Numbered from the stretch's first letter, positions 11,147 to 20,569 are shown. The stretch: DNA of 64,000 bases from Allorhizobium ampelinum S4 (GCF_000016285.1 NC_011989.1:3325001-3389000), one strand, 5' to 3'. Translations and numbers: made by a program. Notes: generated by a model not told the origin, from the sequence alone.

Positions 11147-13759
11147 ATGGCAGCCGAAATACAATCCGAGAGCCAGGAAAGCGCCGAGCCGCCGACCAGG
11201 TCCGGATGGCGGGCAGCCCTTGCCGATTATGGCAGGGCGATTGCCGCCGTGTTCACGCTGGTCATTTTTGCCGCCGTAGCGCTGGCGATCTATCGGCTGA
11301 CGGAAGAAGTCAGCTATGACGACGTCGTCTCGGCCATGGCCACCACCGGCTATGACCAGATCCTGCTGGCAGTGGTGTTTACCGCGCTCAGTTTCCTGTC
11401 GCTGTGTCTCTACGACTGGAACGCCATGGAATTCATCGGCCGCAAGCGCCCGATGGCGGAAGTGGCGCTGACCGCCTTCAGTGCCTATGCCGTCGGTAAT
11501 GCGGCAGGCTTCGGCATGCTGTCGGGTGGCGCGATCCGCTACCGGGCCTATTCGCGGGCAGGCCTTGCCCCGGATGAAATCGGTCGTGTCATCGCCTTCG
11601 TCACCCTGTCCTTCAGCCTGGGGCTTGCCGCTGTCACCGCGCTGTCGCTTATTCCGATGTCGTCGGAAATCGCGCCGCTGCTGAATATCAACCCGCTCTG
11701 GCTGCGCGGCCTGGCGATTGCCATCGTCCTTGGCTTTGCCGTGCTGATCGTCATCGGCCAGCGCCGCAGCCTGACCTTTGCCGGCGTGACGCTGCGGATG
11801 GCCGATACCCCGACCCTGTCGCGGCAATTCCTGGTCACCGTGGCTGATCTGGCCTTTTCCGCCTCGGTCGTCTATGCGCTCTTGCCGGAACAGGCCGCCA
11901 TTTCCTGGCCGGCCTTTTTTGCGATCTATTCCATTGCCATCGGGATCGGCGTGCTCAGCCACGTTCCTGCCGGTATCGGCGTGTTTGAAACCGTCATCAT
12001 CGCAGCCCTTGGCCCGACCACCAATATCGACGCGGTGCTCGCCTCACTGGTGGTTTACCGCCTGATCTATTATGTTTTACCGCTGATTCTGGCCATCGTG
12101 CTGGTGACAATCACCGAGCTGCGTCATTATTCCAAAACCCCGGCACTGGCCGGGGTCGGACGCACCGCAGCCCGAATATCACCGGCACTTCTCGGCGCAC
12201 TGACCTTCATTCTCGGCGTCATGCTGATTTTCTCCAGCGTCACGCCGACGCCGGAAAGCAATCTCGAATTCCTGCAAAACATCGTGCCGCTACCGGTGGT
12301 GGAAGGCGCGCATTTCTTCACCAGCTTGCTCGGGCTATTTCTGGTCATCGCGGCGCGCGGCCTTGCCCAGCGGTTGGACGGCGCGTGGTGGGCGGCCATG
12401 GTTGGAGCCTCGACCGCCCTGGTCCTCTCGCTGCTGAAAGCCTTTGCGGTGCTCGAAGCCTCGGCGCTGGCCATCCTGCTGATCGGCCTGTTCGCCAGCA
12501 AGCGGCTGTTCATTCGCCCCGCCTCGCTGTTTCGCCAGGTGCTGACCTCGTCCTGGCTGACTGCCATCGCCCTGATCTGCATTTTTGCCTGCTTCATCCT
12601 GTTCTTCGTCTATCGCGATGTCGATTACACCCGCTCGCTCTGGTGGGAATTCGAGTTTTCGCAAGAAGCGCCGCGCTCGCTGCGCGCCATGCTGGGCCTG
12701 ACCATCTTCTCATCGGCGCTGGCGGTCTTCAGCCTGTTGCGCCCCGCAGCGCCCGCCGTGACACCGTCGAGCCCGGAAGATATTGAAAAGGCCGTCACCA
12801 TTCTCAGCAAATCGGATGTGGCCGATAGCAATCTTGTGCGCACCGGCGACAAGGCCGTGATGTTTTCACCGGATGGCCTGGCATTCCTGATGTATGGCAA
12901 GCAGGGCCGCTCGTGGATCGCCTTTCTCGATCCGGTCGGGCCGAAAAAGTCCCGCGACGAACTGGTTTGGCAATTCGTCGAATCGGCTCGTTTGGCTGGC
13001 TGCCGGGCCGTCTTCTACCAGGCCTCGCCCGTGCTGCTGCCGGCGATTGCCGATGCCGGCATGCAGGCCTTCAAACTGGGAGAACTGGCGGTCGTCGATC
13101 TCTCCCGCTTCGACCTGAAGGGCGGGAAATGGGCCAATCTTCGCCAAAGTGCCGCCAAGGCCGAGCGCGACGGACTGAGTTATGACATCATTCCCCTGGC
13201 CAACGTGCCTGATATTCTCGAAGATCTCCGGGGCGTGTCGGATGGCTGGCTTGCCCAGCACCGCGCCAAGGAAAAGGGCTTTTCCCTCGGCGCGTTCACC
13301 GATGACTATATCCTGAGCCAGCCAGTGATCGTGCTGCGTTTCGAAGGTCGGATCGTCGCTTTTGCCAATATCCTGGTGACGGAAACCAAGGCCGAGTCAT
13401 CCATCGACCTGATGCGCTTTTCGCCGGAGGCCCCGAAGGGATCGATGGACTATCTGTTCGTCAGCCTGCTGACCCATCTGCGCAGCGAAGGGTACGAACA
13501 TTTCAACCTGGGCATGGCGCCCCTATCGGGCCTGTCGAGACGCGATGTGGCCCCGGTCTGGGATCGCATTGCCAACACATTCTATGAGCATGGTGAGCGC
13601 TTCTACAATTTCAAGGGGCTTCGGGCTTTCAAGACAAAGTTTCATCCCGAATGGCAACCCCGCTATCTCGCCGTTTCAGGCGGCCTCAGTCCGGTCATCG
13701 CGCTCCTGGACGCAACTCTCCTGATCGGTGGCGGTCTGAAAGGCGTGGTAAAGAAATGA
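11147..13759 (+). CDS. mprF: Bifunctional lysylphosphatidylglycerol synthase / flippase (MprF/LpiA family)
   Basis: Transfers lysine from Lys-tRNA to phosphatidylglycerol and flips the cationic lipid outward, raising resistance to cationic peptides and acid. The 870-residue product has a long polytopic N-terminal half (flippase, about residues 25-520) and a soluble C-terminal DUF2156 synthetase domain (about 545-860) with the family's VFYQASP and FNLGMAPLSG segments. In rhizobia the orthologue is called lpiA. It overlaps acvB by ATGA, so the two are one operon. The ATG start was chosen for a plausible upstream AAAGGGACG. Confidence 0.93.
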   Translation: MAAEIQSESQESAEPPTRSGWRAALADYGRAIAAVFTLVIFAAVALAIYRLTEEVSYDDVVSAMATTGYDQILLAVVFTALSFLSLCLYDWNAMEFIGRKRPMAEVALTAFSAYAVGNAAGFGMLSGGAIRYRAYSRAGLAPDEIGRVIAFVTLSFSLGLAAVTALSLIPMSSEIAPLLNINPLWLRGLAIAIVLGFAVLIVIGQRRSLTFAGVTLRMADTPTLSRQFLVTVADLAFSASVVYALLPEQAAISWPAFFAIYSIAIGIGVLSHVPAGIGVFETVIIAALGPTTNIDAVLASLVVYRLIYYVLPLILAIVLVTITELRHYSKTPALAGVGRTAARISPALLGALTFILGVMLIFSSVTPTPESNLEFLQNIVPLPVVEGAHFFTSLLGLFLVIAARGLAQRLDGAWWAAMVGASTALVLSLLKAFAVLEASALAILLIGLFASKRLFIRPASLFRQVLTSSWLTAIALICIFACFILFFVYRDVDYTRSLWWEFEFSQEAPRSLRAMLGLTIFSSALAVFSLLRPAAPAVTPSSPEDIEKAVTILSKSDVADSNLVRTGDKAVMFSPDGLAFLMYGKQGRSWIAFLDPVGPKKSRDELVWQFVESARLAGCRAVFYQASPVLLPAIADAGMQAFKLGELAVVDLSRFDLKGGKWANLRQSAAKAERDGLSYDIIPLANVPDILEDLRGVSDGWLAQHRAKEKGFSLGAFTDDYILSQPVIVLRFEGRIVAFANILVTETKAESSIDLMRFSPEAPKGSMDYLFVSLLTHLRSEGYEHFNLGMAPLSGLSRRDVAPVWDRIANTFYEHGERFYNFKGLRAFKTKFHPEWQPRYLAVSGGLSPVIALLDATLLIGGGLKGVVKK

Positions 13760-15183
13760 AATCGTCAACTTATCGTCTCACCAAGGGCAGTCTGGCCCGC
13801 AATTGTCTGGCCGCCGGCGTTCTGGCATGGGCGTCGTCCACGGCTGTTTTCGTGCAGCCCGCCCTGGCCGAGGACCCGCAATACGAAACAGGCACGATAC
13901 CCGATCCGGTTATCGCCATGCCGGACGACAAACCGAAATCCATCGTTTTCCTGTTGTCCGACAAGGACGGCTGGAGCGACAAGATGAAGACTGAGGCTGA
14001 AAGATTGCGCAGCAACGGCTCGATTGTCGTCGGCATCGATACGCCGCGCTATCTGCAATCCCTACAGGCCGATTTAAAGTCGTCCGATGAGGACGATTGC
14101 ATCTATACCGTATCCGACATCGAGGACCTGTCCCATCAGATTCAGCGGCATGTCGGCGGTGCGGATTACCTGCCGCCGCTGGTGGCGGGCATCGGTGAAG
14201 GCGGTACGCTGGCCCTGGCGATCCTGGCCCAGACACCCAACGCGACCATCGGCGAAACGCTGGCTGTCGATCCCGGCGACGTCATTCCCCTGCCCGAACA
14301 GTTCTGCACCCCGGCGGTCAAGACCGAAAAGAACGGCGGCATCGTCTATGGCCTGACCGACGGCGCGCTTCCCGATCCAGCCAGCGTCCGGTTTTCGCCC
14401 TCGGCCGATCCTGCGGGGCGTGCCCATGTGGCCGATCTGCTGAAGGATCATTCCGATATCGACGTGGCCGATAGCCAGAAGCCTGCCGCCCAGACCCTGT
14501 CGGACGGCATCGACGTGATGATCGCAGCCACCGCCAAGGAGGCATCGCCTCTTGGCTTGCCGCTGACACTGATGGATGTCGATAAACCGGCATTTGATAC
14601 GATGGCGATCATCTATTCCGGTGATGGTGGCTGGCGCGATATCGACAGCGAAATGGCAAGCTATTTCCAGAGTGAAGGCCTGCCCGTCGTCGGCGTCGAT
14701 TCGCTGCGCTATTTCTGGTCGGAGCGCAAACCGCAGGAAACCGCGGACGATCTCGCCCGTATCATCACCGCCTTTACCAAACGTTGGAAGGTCAAGCATG
14801 TGATGCTGGTCGGCTTCTCCTTCGGCGCGGACATTAGCCCACCGGTCTATAATCTCCTGCCAGACAATATTCGCCAGAAAATCAACCAGGTATCGCTCCT
14901 GTCCATGTCGCAGGCATCCGATTTCGAGATTTCCGTGACCGGCTGGCTGGGAGCAAAAAGCAGCGGCGCCGGCGGCGATCCCACCAAGGAAGTCGCCAAA
15001 ATGCCAGCGGGCCTGGTGCAATGCCTTTATGGCGCCGATGACGAGGAAGATGATGGTTGCCACAAGCTCGACCCGAAGAAGGTCGATGTCGTCAAGCTTG
15101 AGGGCGGTCACCATTTCGATGGCGACTATGAAGCCCTTGCCAAACTGCTTCTGGATCGGCTGAAAACCCGCAAGCTGGATTGA
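13756..15183 (+). CDS. acvB: AcvB/VirJ family lysyl-phosphatidylglycerol hydrolase, periplasmic
   Basis: 475 residues with a signal peptide (basic start, hydrophobic stretch, cleavage near QPALAED). Two related alpha/beta-hydrolase-like halves are visible: residues about 50-110 (SIVFLLSDKDGWSDK) resemble about 280-345 (MAIIYSGDGGWRDID). Only the C-terminal half keeps the nucleophile motif GFSFGAD and the late histidine in GGHHFDGDY. The duplicated form marks AcvB rather than plasmid VirJ, which has one half. AcvB homologues hydrolyse lysyl-PG in Agrobacterium and are needed for tumour virulence. The start overlaps the mprF stop, so translation is coupled. Confidence 0.92.
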   Translation: MKSSTYRLTKGSLARNCLAAGVLAWASSTAVFVQPALAEDPQYETGTIPDPVIAMPDDKPKSIVFLLSDKDGWSDKMKTEAERLRSNGSIVVGIDTPRYLQSLQADLKSSDEDDCIYTVSDIEDLSHQIQRHVGGADYLPPLVAGIGEGGTLALAILAQTPNATIGETLAVDPGDVIPLPEQFCTPAVKTEKNGGIVYGLTDGALPDPASVRFSPSADPAGRAHVADLLKDHSDIDVADSQKPAAQTLSDGIDVMIAATAKEASPLGLPLTLMDVDKPAFDTMAIIYSGDGGWRDIDSEMASYFQSEGLPVVGVDSLRYFWSERKPQETADDLARIITAFTKRWKVKHVMLVGFSFGADISPPVYNLLPDNIRQKINQVSLLSMSQASDFEISVTGWLGAKSSGAGGDPTKEVAKMPAGLVQCLYGADDEEDDGCHKLDPKKVDVVKLEGGHHFDGDYEALAKLLLDRLKTRKLD

Positions 15184-15267
15184 TAAAGCAAAGAGCGTTG
15201 CTCACGCCCTGCTCGACCTTTGCGCGGGATAGGGTACGCAACAAGATTTTAAATTAACCGCATGAAA

Positions 15268-15292
15268 AAAGGGCCGCTTAAAGCGGCCCTTT
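15268..15292. terminator. Bidirectional terminator between acvB and SH3 gene
   Basis: A perfect 25-base palindromic hairpin: AAAGGGCCGCTT (15268-15279), one central base, and its complement (15281-15292). It sits between convergent genes, and the terminal A/T runs serve both directions. Confidence 0.85.
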
Positions 15293-15322
15293 CCAATATC
15301 TGTAGCTCGGTTCCCTGCCTGA

Positions 15323-16186
15323 TTACCGTGGCGGGCAATTCGGTGTGTTGGGCGCGCAAGCCGCACCCGGTGGTGGTGGCGGTGGCGGGGCAGCCTGACC
15401 CGGCACAGGTGGCGGCGGTGGCGGCGGACGGTTTCCATCCGGAGCGTTGCGGTCTGGCCGATCAGGACGCTGGCCTTGTGGCGGCTGCATCTGGTCACGA
15501 CGCTGATCGCCTGGACGCATATCACCGGGGCGCATGTTATCCGGCCCTCTGTTATCGGGACGTCTGTCGTCCGGGCGTCTATCGTCTGGCCGACGATCAT
15601 CCGGGCGAGGCCTCTGTCGGTCATCGCGCATCATCCGGTCACGGTCGCCGTCCATTCGCGGATCTTGCATCCTTGGGTCCGGTCCACGACGGCGATCCAT
15701 GTCCGGTGCGCCTGGAGGCGGGGGACCATCACCACCCATGAAGCGGGGCGGTGGACCATCGCGGCGCCAAACCGGCGGCGGTGGCGGCGCACGGCGCCAG
15801 CGATCCCGTTCGCGGTAAAAATCGCGGCCGCGATAATAGCGATCCCAATAATTATCAACCTGGAAGGTCACAGTCGGAATGCCGAGCGGCTGATAATAAT
15901 CCGGATCGACATAGACCCGACGGTTGGAATATTGGGTCTGCAAATAGCTGCCGGAAATCCAGCCGCGATAGCCCGCGTAACCGACATCGCACCAATTGGC
16001 CGAAGACAGGCAGCCAAAGATCCGCACGGAATTACCGGCTGGCACGACCAGAACAGGGGGATATTGTGTGCTGGGCCCAGCCCGCAAGTTAACATTCGCC
16101 GTTGCAAATGCTTGGGCCGCCTCAGCGGCCGCCGGCAACGCAACTGCCATCAGCCCTGCAAAGGCCGACAGGTAAAGTGGTTTCAT
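15323..16186 (-). CDS. Secreted SH3b-domain protein with Asp/Arg/Pro-rich tail
   Basis: 287 residues. Signal peptide MKPLYLSAFAGLMAVALPAA, then a bacterial SH3 domain (about 25-85, ANVNLRAGPSTQYP and GYRGWISGSYL) expected to bind cell wall in the periplasm. The second half is low complexity: Pro-rich, with tandem RRPDD units (DNA about 15510-15620), ending in poly-Pro and a Cys pair (CAPNTPNCPPR). The start was chosen for AGGAGATC upstream and the signal peptide; an earlier frame start adds 46 non-conserved residues. Function beyond wall binding is unknown. Confidence 0.85.
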   Translation of the reverse strand: MKPLYLSAFAGLMAVALPAAAEAAQAFATANVNLRAGPSTQYPPVLVVPAGNSVRIFGCLSSANWCDVGYAGYRGWISGSYLQTQYSNRRVYVDPDYYQPLGIPTVTFQVDNYWDRYYRGRDFYRERDRWRRAPPPPPVWRRDGPPPRFMGGDGPPPPGAPDMDRRRGPDPRMQDPRMDGDRDRMMRDDRQRPRPDDRRPDDRRPDDRRPDNRGPDNMRPGDMRPGDQRRDQMQPPQGQRPDRPDRNAPDGNRPPPPPPPVPGQAAPPPPPPPGAACAPNTPNCPPR

Positions 16187-16549
16187 CGATCTGATCTCCT
16201 TGGCCGTCCCTGACCTTGGCTTGTCCCGCCAATTGGAATTGGGTTCATGCGGCATGGTAACGCCATCAGGAGCAATTTGTTCCCCCAGCGCCCCACCCGC
16301 ACTTGACCCGCTTATGTCAAGCAATGTCCTCCGGCTTTTTTGAGGCGGCGTGTTTTGAAGCGACCGTGTTTTGAAGCGACAAGGTGTCGCTCACCCTTGA
16401 CTTTAAGCCCGGATCGTCCGACCTCACGCAAGAGACGGCGAAGCGACTGCGCCTAAGGATGGCGCGGCAGCGCAAAACGCGGTAGTGAGCCTTGAGATAT
16501 CCGCCCGGATCAACAAAGCTATGGAATGCAGCACAGTCAGGAGAACCCG

Positions 16550-17308
16550 ATGAGCGAGACCGCCAAGAGCACCATCGATCAGGCCGAGGTCGACCGCTTT
16601 TCCGCCATGGCTGCTGAATGGTGGGACCCCACCGGCAAATTCAAGCCGCTGCATAAGATCAATCCGGTGCGCCTTGCCTATATCCGCGACAAAGCCTGCG
16701 AAAATTATCAGCGCGATCCACGCTCCAATCAGCCGCTATCGGGCCTGCGGGTTCTCGACATCGGCTGTGGCGGCGGCTTGCTGTCGGAACCCATTGCCCG
16801 CATGGGCGCCGACGTGCTGGGCGCTGATGCCTCCGCCAAGAATATCGGCATCGCCCAGACCCATGCAGCCCAGACCGGCGTAAGCGTGGATTACCGCGCC
16901 GTCACCGCCGAGGCCCTGGCCGCTGCTGGCGAAAGCTTCGATATCGTGCTGAATATGGAAGTCGTTGAGCATGTCGCCGATGTCGAGTATTTCATCTCCA
17001 CCTGCGCCTCCATGGTACGCCCTGGCGGGATCATGCTGATTTCCACCATCAACCGCACCCTGAAGGCTGCAGCGCTGGCCATCGGCGCCTGCGAATACGT
17101 TCTGCGCTGGCTGCCGCGCGGCACCCATCAATATGAAAAACTGGTGCGCCCGGAAGAATTGGAAAAGCCAATCCTCGGCGCAGGCATGAATGTATCCGAG
17201 ACTGTCGGTGTCTTCTTCAACCCGTTCCAGAACCAGTGGAACCTGTCCACCGACACCGATGTCAATTACATGATGCTGACCCGCAGGCCGACGTCCACCC
17301 CAGAGTGA
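16550..17308 (+). CDS. ubiG: Bifunctional ubiquinone O-methyltransferase UbiG
   Basis: Performs both O-methylations in ubiquinone biosynthesis. 252 residues. The start segment has the family motif [21 protein letters not shown]; the SAM-binding glycine motif is [14 protein letters not shown] near residue 68, and NMEVVEHV follows. ATG with CAGGAGAA upstream. It converges with the DUF3291 gene, only six bases separating the two stop codons. Confidence 0.96.
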   Translation: MSETAKSTIDQAEVDRFSAMAAEWWDPTGKFKPLHKINPVRLAYIRDKACENYQRDPRSNQPLSGLRVLDIGCGGGLLSEPIARMGADVLGADASAKNIGIAQTHAAQTGVSVDYRAVTAEALAAAGESFDIVLNMEVVEHVADVEYFISTCASMVRPGGIMLISTINRTLKAAALAIGACEYVLRWLPRGTHQYEKLVRPEELEKPILGAGMNVSETVGVFFNPFQNQWNLSTDTDVNYMMLTRRPTSTPE

Positions 17309-17314
17309 ACCATC

Positions 17315-17896
17315 TCATACAGGCATTGAGGCAAGGCGTTCCAGCAAATCCTGCTGGCGGGCGCAATTGCCGGTGGCAAGCTGCTTTATCCGCGCTCGGT
17401 CAAGATGATAGGATGTACCATCCTCAGCAAAAGCCTGCTTGAACGTGAAGCCGAAGGGCGTCGGTCCGTGATCGGCGAGATGCTCGAGCCTTTCCACGCC
17501 ATCTGACCATTGCGGCCTGCTGCCAACTGGCACCCACCACAGCACCAAAGAAGGCCAGGTCTGCTTCACATTCCAGTGGCGAGCGTGTTTCAAGGCGTCA
17601 GCATGGACGCCACTATAGGAGAAGGCCATCAGCGTCTCCGGGTCTTGCCAGAGCGAAAGAGACGATGGACCGGAGGTAAAGCCGCTGCCTTCCATAAAAC
17701 GCGGAAATACCTTCACGCCCCAGCTTTCGGGCCCCGGTTCGCCCTCATAACCGGAACGGTCGATAAAGCCCGTGGAGCGCGTAGCGGCCTCAAAATTAAG
17801 AGGCTCGCGGTCAACAAAGCCCTGAATGGCCGGATCTCCAGATGGCGCGACATGCAGACCGAAATTATAGAGCGCGAGGTGATGGGTGGACGACAT
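17315..17896 (-). CDS. DUF3291 family protein
   Basis: 193 residues from an ATG two bases after the DUF1178 stop (a TTG two codons earlier is also possible and would overlap that stop). The sequence fits the DUF3291 family, a dimeric alpha/beta-barrel fold related to small monooxygenases (SLSLWQDPETLMAFSYSG and ARHWNVKQTWPSLVLWWVP segments). No catalytic residues are known. Last gene of the minus-strand run comF-grxC-nitrilase-DUF1178-DUF3291, so it is probably co-transcribed; no function is proposed. Confidence 0.85.
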   Translation of the reverse strand: MSSTHHLALYNFGLHVAPSGDPAIQGFVDREPLNFEAATRSTGFIDRSGYEGEPGPESWGVKVFPRFMEGSGFTSGPSSLSLWQDPETLMAFSYSGVHADALKHARHWNVKQTWPSLVLWWVPVGSRPQWSDGVERLEHLADHGPTPFGFTFKQAFAEDGTSYHLDRARIKQLATGNCARQQDLLERLASMPV

Positions 17897-17898
17897 GC

Positions 17899-18327
17899 TC
17901 AATTCACATCGTCAGGCAGAACCGGCAAGGGGGCAATTTCGATGCCTTCCTCGATCAGGGCGCGCGCCTCGTCGGGGCTGGCATTGCCGATAATCCCGCG
18001 GGCATCGGCCTCGCCGTAATGGATCTTGCGGGCCTCTTCGGGAAACCGCTCACCGACATCTTCGCTATTGGCCCTGACGGTCGCAACCGCCTCCTTCAAC
18101 TTCAGGAAGGCTTCACGCTGGGCAGCGTCATAGGCCACCTTCTGGCGTTCTTCCTTGCCGCGCGCCGTTGACACCATTGGCGCCATCAGGCTTTTGGAAA
18201 TGGAGGCGGAAGAACAGACCGGGCAGGTCAAAAAGCCGCTGGCTTTCTGGCGGTCGAAATCATCGCTTTGCGCAAACCAGCCCTCGAATTCATGGGCCTG
18301 ATCGCAGATGAGGGAATAGCGGATCAA
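17899..18327 (-). CDS. DUF1178 family protein
   Basis: 142 residues. The N-terminus MIRYSLICDQAHEFEGWF and the following CPVC are typical of DUF1178, a small alphaproteobacterial and betaproteobacterial family with a rubredoxin-like zinc-binding N-terminus (Cys at about 8, 35 and 38). The C-terminal half is charged and helical. Function unknown. It overlaps the upstream nitrilase-family gene by four bases (ATGA), a pairing that suggests linked roles. Confidence 0.92.
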   Translation of the reverse strand: MIRYSLICDQAHEFEGWFAQSDDFDRQKASGFLTCPVCSSASISKSLMAPMVSTARGKEERQKVAYDAAQREAFLKLKEAVATVRANSEDVGERFPEEARKIHYGEADARGIIGNASPDEARALIEEGIEIAPLPVLPDDVN

Positions 18328-19181
18328 ACCGTCTGCCCTCCCTTGGCCAGCGTTGGAACCATGTCGAGATTGAAATCACGGCCATTTTTGAGGTTGGGGA
18401 TCTTCATGCGCGCCGCCTTGACGGCATCGAGATCGATCTCGGCCATCACCACGGCCTCGCCCGCCGCCGGGCCTTCCGCCAGGATTTTCCCCCAGGGATC
18501 GATGATCAGCGAATGCCCATAGGTTTCGCGTCCATCCTCGTGGGTACCGCCCTGGGCGGCGGCAATGACGAACGCACCATTCTCGATGGCCCGCGCTCTG
18601 AGCAGGATGTGCCAATGCGCCTCGCCGGTCTGCCGGGTGAAAGCCGCTGGCACCGTCAGAATGTCGGCGCCCGCCATGGCTTCGGTGCGAAACAGCGAGG
18701 GAAACCGCACATCATAGCAAATCGCAAAGCCGAGCCTGGCGAAGGGCAAATCAGCAACGCAAGCGCTCTTGCCGGGCGCATAAGCGGCACTTTCCCGCCA
18801 GCTTTCACCATTGTCCAGATCCACGTCAAACATATGAATCTTGTCATAGGTGCAGATCCGCCGACCATTCGGGCCGAACAACAGGCCGCGATTGGCAATC
18901 ATCCCATCGGCACGGGCAATCGCTGTTGAACCGACATGGACATGGATCTTCAGTTCGCCAGCCAGTTGAGCCGCCGTCACGGCAATCAAGTCATTGTCGT
19001 CATCGCGCAGCATGGCCCGCAAAGCCTCACGGTTGCGCTGCAAGGCCCCGGTCATTTCCGGGGTCTGGACATAGATCGCCCCTGCTGCTGCTGCCTCGCG
19101 CACCAGACGCGCCATGGTAGCGGCATTCTTCTCAAGATCGGTGCCTGAGCACATTTGCAGGGCTGCAACCGTAATGGTCAT
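18324..19181 (-). CDS. Carbon-nitrogen hydrolase (Nit1-type deaminated-glutathione amidase)
   Basis: 285-residue nitrilase-superfamily amidase. The Glu-Lys-Cys catalytic triad is present in TPEMTG (near 43), YDKIHMFDV (near 113) and FAICYDVRFP (near 152). The YDKIHMFDV and DVRFPSLFR context fits the Nit1/NIT branch, which removes the amide from deaminated glutathione formed by transaminase side reactions. That fits its place nine bases after glutaredoxin grxC. Other small-amide substrates cannot be excluded. It overlaps the DUF1178 gene by four bases. Confidence 0.9.
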   Translation of the reverse strand: MTITVAALQMCSGTDLEKNAATMARLVREAAAAGAIYVQTPEMTGALQRNREALRAMLRDDDNDLIAVTAAQLAGELKIHVHVGSTAIARADGMIANRGLLFGPNGRRICTYDKIHMFDVDLDNGESWRESAAYAPGKSACVADLPFARLGFAICYDVRFPSLFRTEAMAGADILTVPAAFTRQTGEAHWHILLRARAIENGAFVIAAAQGGTHEDGRETYGHSLIIDPWGKILAEGPAAGEAVVMAEIDLDAVKAARMKIPNLKNGRDFNLDMVPTLAKGGQTV

Positions 19182-19190
19182 GACATGTCC

Positions 19191-19445
19191 TCAGGCCGCC
19201 AGCATCGGATCGAGCTTTCCGGCCCGTTCCAGCGCATGCAGATCATCGCAACCACCGACATGGGTGTTATCGATGAAGATCTGCGGAAAGGTATTGCGAC
19301 CGGATTTATCGACCATTTCCTGGCGCAGCGCCGCATTGCCCGTCGCGTCGACCTCGGTAAAAGCCACGCCCTTGGTGGTCAGAAGCGCCTTGGCGCGGGC
19401 GCAATATTCACAATATTTCCGCGTATAGATGATCACGGACGCCAT
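19191..19445 (-). CDS. grxC: Glutaredoxin 3
   Basis: 84-residue glutathione-dependent thiol-disulfide oxidoreductase of the cytosol. The active site C-E-Y-C is at residues 12-15 (family form is CPYC; Glu replaces Pro). A TFPQIFI cis-Pro motif near 52 and a GGCDDL motif near 66 complete the glutathione site. It lies 51 bases after comF and nine before the nitrilase gene on the same strand. Confidence 0.95.
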   Translation of the reverse strand: MASVIIYTRKYCEYCARAKALLTTKGVAFTEVDATGNAALRQEMVDKSGRNTFPQIFIDNTHVGGCDDLHALERAGKLDPMLAA

Positions 19446-19496
19446 GCTCGTCTCCGGTTCAGTGTTGATGAAATAATGTCTATCAGTATTGTCATC

Positions 19497-20312
19497 TCAT
19501 ATAGGTGTTACAAGCGCCATTGCAAAGGTCAAGACCGTGACTTCCACGGCCCCCGCCCGCTTCAGCGCGCGGGTCGCAGCACTGACCGTGGCCCCTGTCG
19601 TGTAGACATCATCGACCAGCACCAGATGGCGGCCAAACACCTGATCGCGGCGGTTTTCCGCCACTTTGAAAGCGCCACGAACATTGTCCGCCCGTGCCTT
19701 CTCCGTCAGCCCAACCTGCTTTTGCGTCCGCTTCACCCGCGTCAGAACCCCCGGCAGGAATGGCTTATCTGACAGCCCGGCCAGCGCCCGACCTAGTTCC
19801 GCTGACTGGTTATATTGGCGTGAAAACAACCGCCAGCGATGCAACGGCACCGGCAGGATCGCATCGGCGCGGAGCAGTTCCTGGCCGCCGGCCCGGATCA
19901 TCCAATGGGCCATCATCGGTGCCAGATCGGTCCTGTCGCCATATTTCAGCCGATGGACCAGATCACGCGCCGCACCATCATGCACAACCGCCGCCCGCAG
20001 CCGGTCGAAAACCGGAGGATTGGCAATCGCCTCGGCACAGACCATGCCCTGGCCTGGATCAAAACCGAAAGGCAGACCGAGAATTTCACAATAAGGCCGC
20101 TCGATGAACCGCACCGAGCACCAGCAATCGGAACACAGGCTGCCAGCCTTGGCAACCGGCAGACCGCAGGTGGCGCAACCGGGAGGATAGACCAGATCGC
20201 GCAGCACCCGGCCAAGACTTTGCGTCCCCCGAAAGCCCCGATGGGCCAGGGCCACCATGCTGTCCCTGGCCTGCCGGATATGGTCCACCCTGCCTCCATT
20301 CGCCCGCATCAT
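19497..20312 (-). CDS. ComF family protein (phosphoribosyltransferase-like)
   Basis: ComF homologue, linked in naturally competent bacteria to DNA uptake or processing. It has an N-terminal zinc-ribbon (CATCGLP and CSDCW) and a C-terminal phosphoribosyltransferase domain with the PRPP loop VLVDDVYTTGAT near the end. About 271 residues from the ATG pair at 20312/20309; an ATG at 20348 would give 283, and the still longer frame begins with TTG. The exact start is uncertain. It is the first gene of the minus-strand run to DUF3291. Confidence 0.9.
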   Translation of the reverse strand: MMRANGGRVDHIRQARDSMVALAHRGFRGTQSLGRVLRDLVYPPGCATCGLPVAKAGSLCSDCWCSVRFIERPYCEILGLPFGFDPGQGMVCAEAIANPPVFDRLRAAVVHDGAARDLVHRLKYGDRTDLAPMMAHWMIRAGGQELLRADAILPVPLHRWRLFSRQYNQSAELGRALAGLSDKPFLPGVLTRVKRTQKQVGLTEKARADNVRGAFKVAENRRDQVFGRHLVLVDDVYTTGATVSAATRALKRAGAVEVTVLTFAMALVTPI

Positions 20313-20479
20313 ACCGATATACCCTACCCGATCTCGTCCAAGGCCCATGAATGCACCATAAAAGCGTAGGTGCGATATAGTGCACTCAACACCCAAGAGG
20401 ATTCAAGCCGCTTGGAAACTTTAAGGGGACAGAGCTGTCCAGAATCCGCCTGGGGTAAACACGGGAATGTTCGAGCCCA

Positions 20480-20531
20480 ATTAAGCGATTTCCTGCGCAA
20501 ATCGATTCCGATTGATGCAATTATGCAGTAG
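20480..20531. repeat. Rhizobial-type intergenic palindrome, copy 2
   Basis: Contains AAATCGATTCCGATT and ends AATTATGCAGTAG; the last 13 bases are identical to the end of the element at 33757-33808. It lies just upstream of the methyltransferase start. Confidence 0.6.
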
Positions 20532-20569
20532 GCACTTGGTGTCTCGAAGAACAACACCGGGAGGCCTCC

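Noticed and set aside
13651..13755. N-terminal extension of acvB upstream of MKSSTYR
   Set aside because: It reads inside the mprF coding end; the signal peptide at 13756 gives the natural start.
15510..15620. Tandem repeats in the SH3 gene as a possible CRISPR array
   Set aside because: In-frame coding repeats of the Asp-Arg-Pro tail, without spacers.
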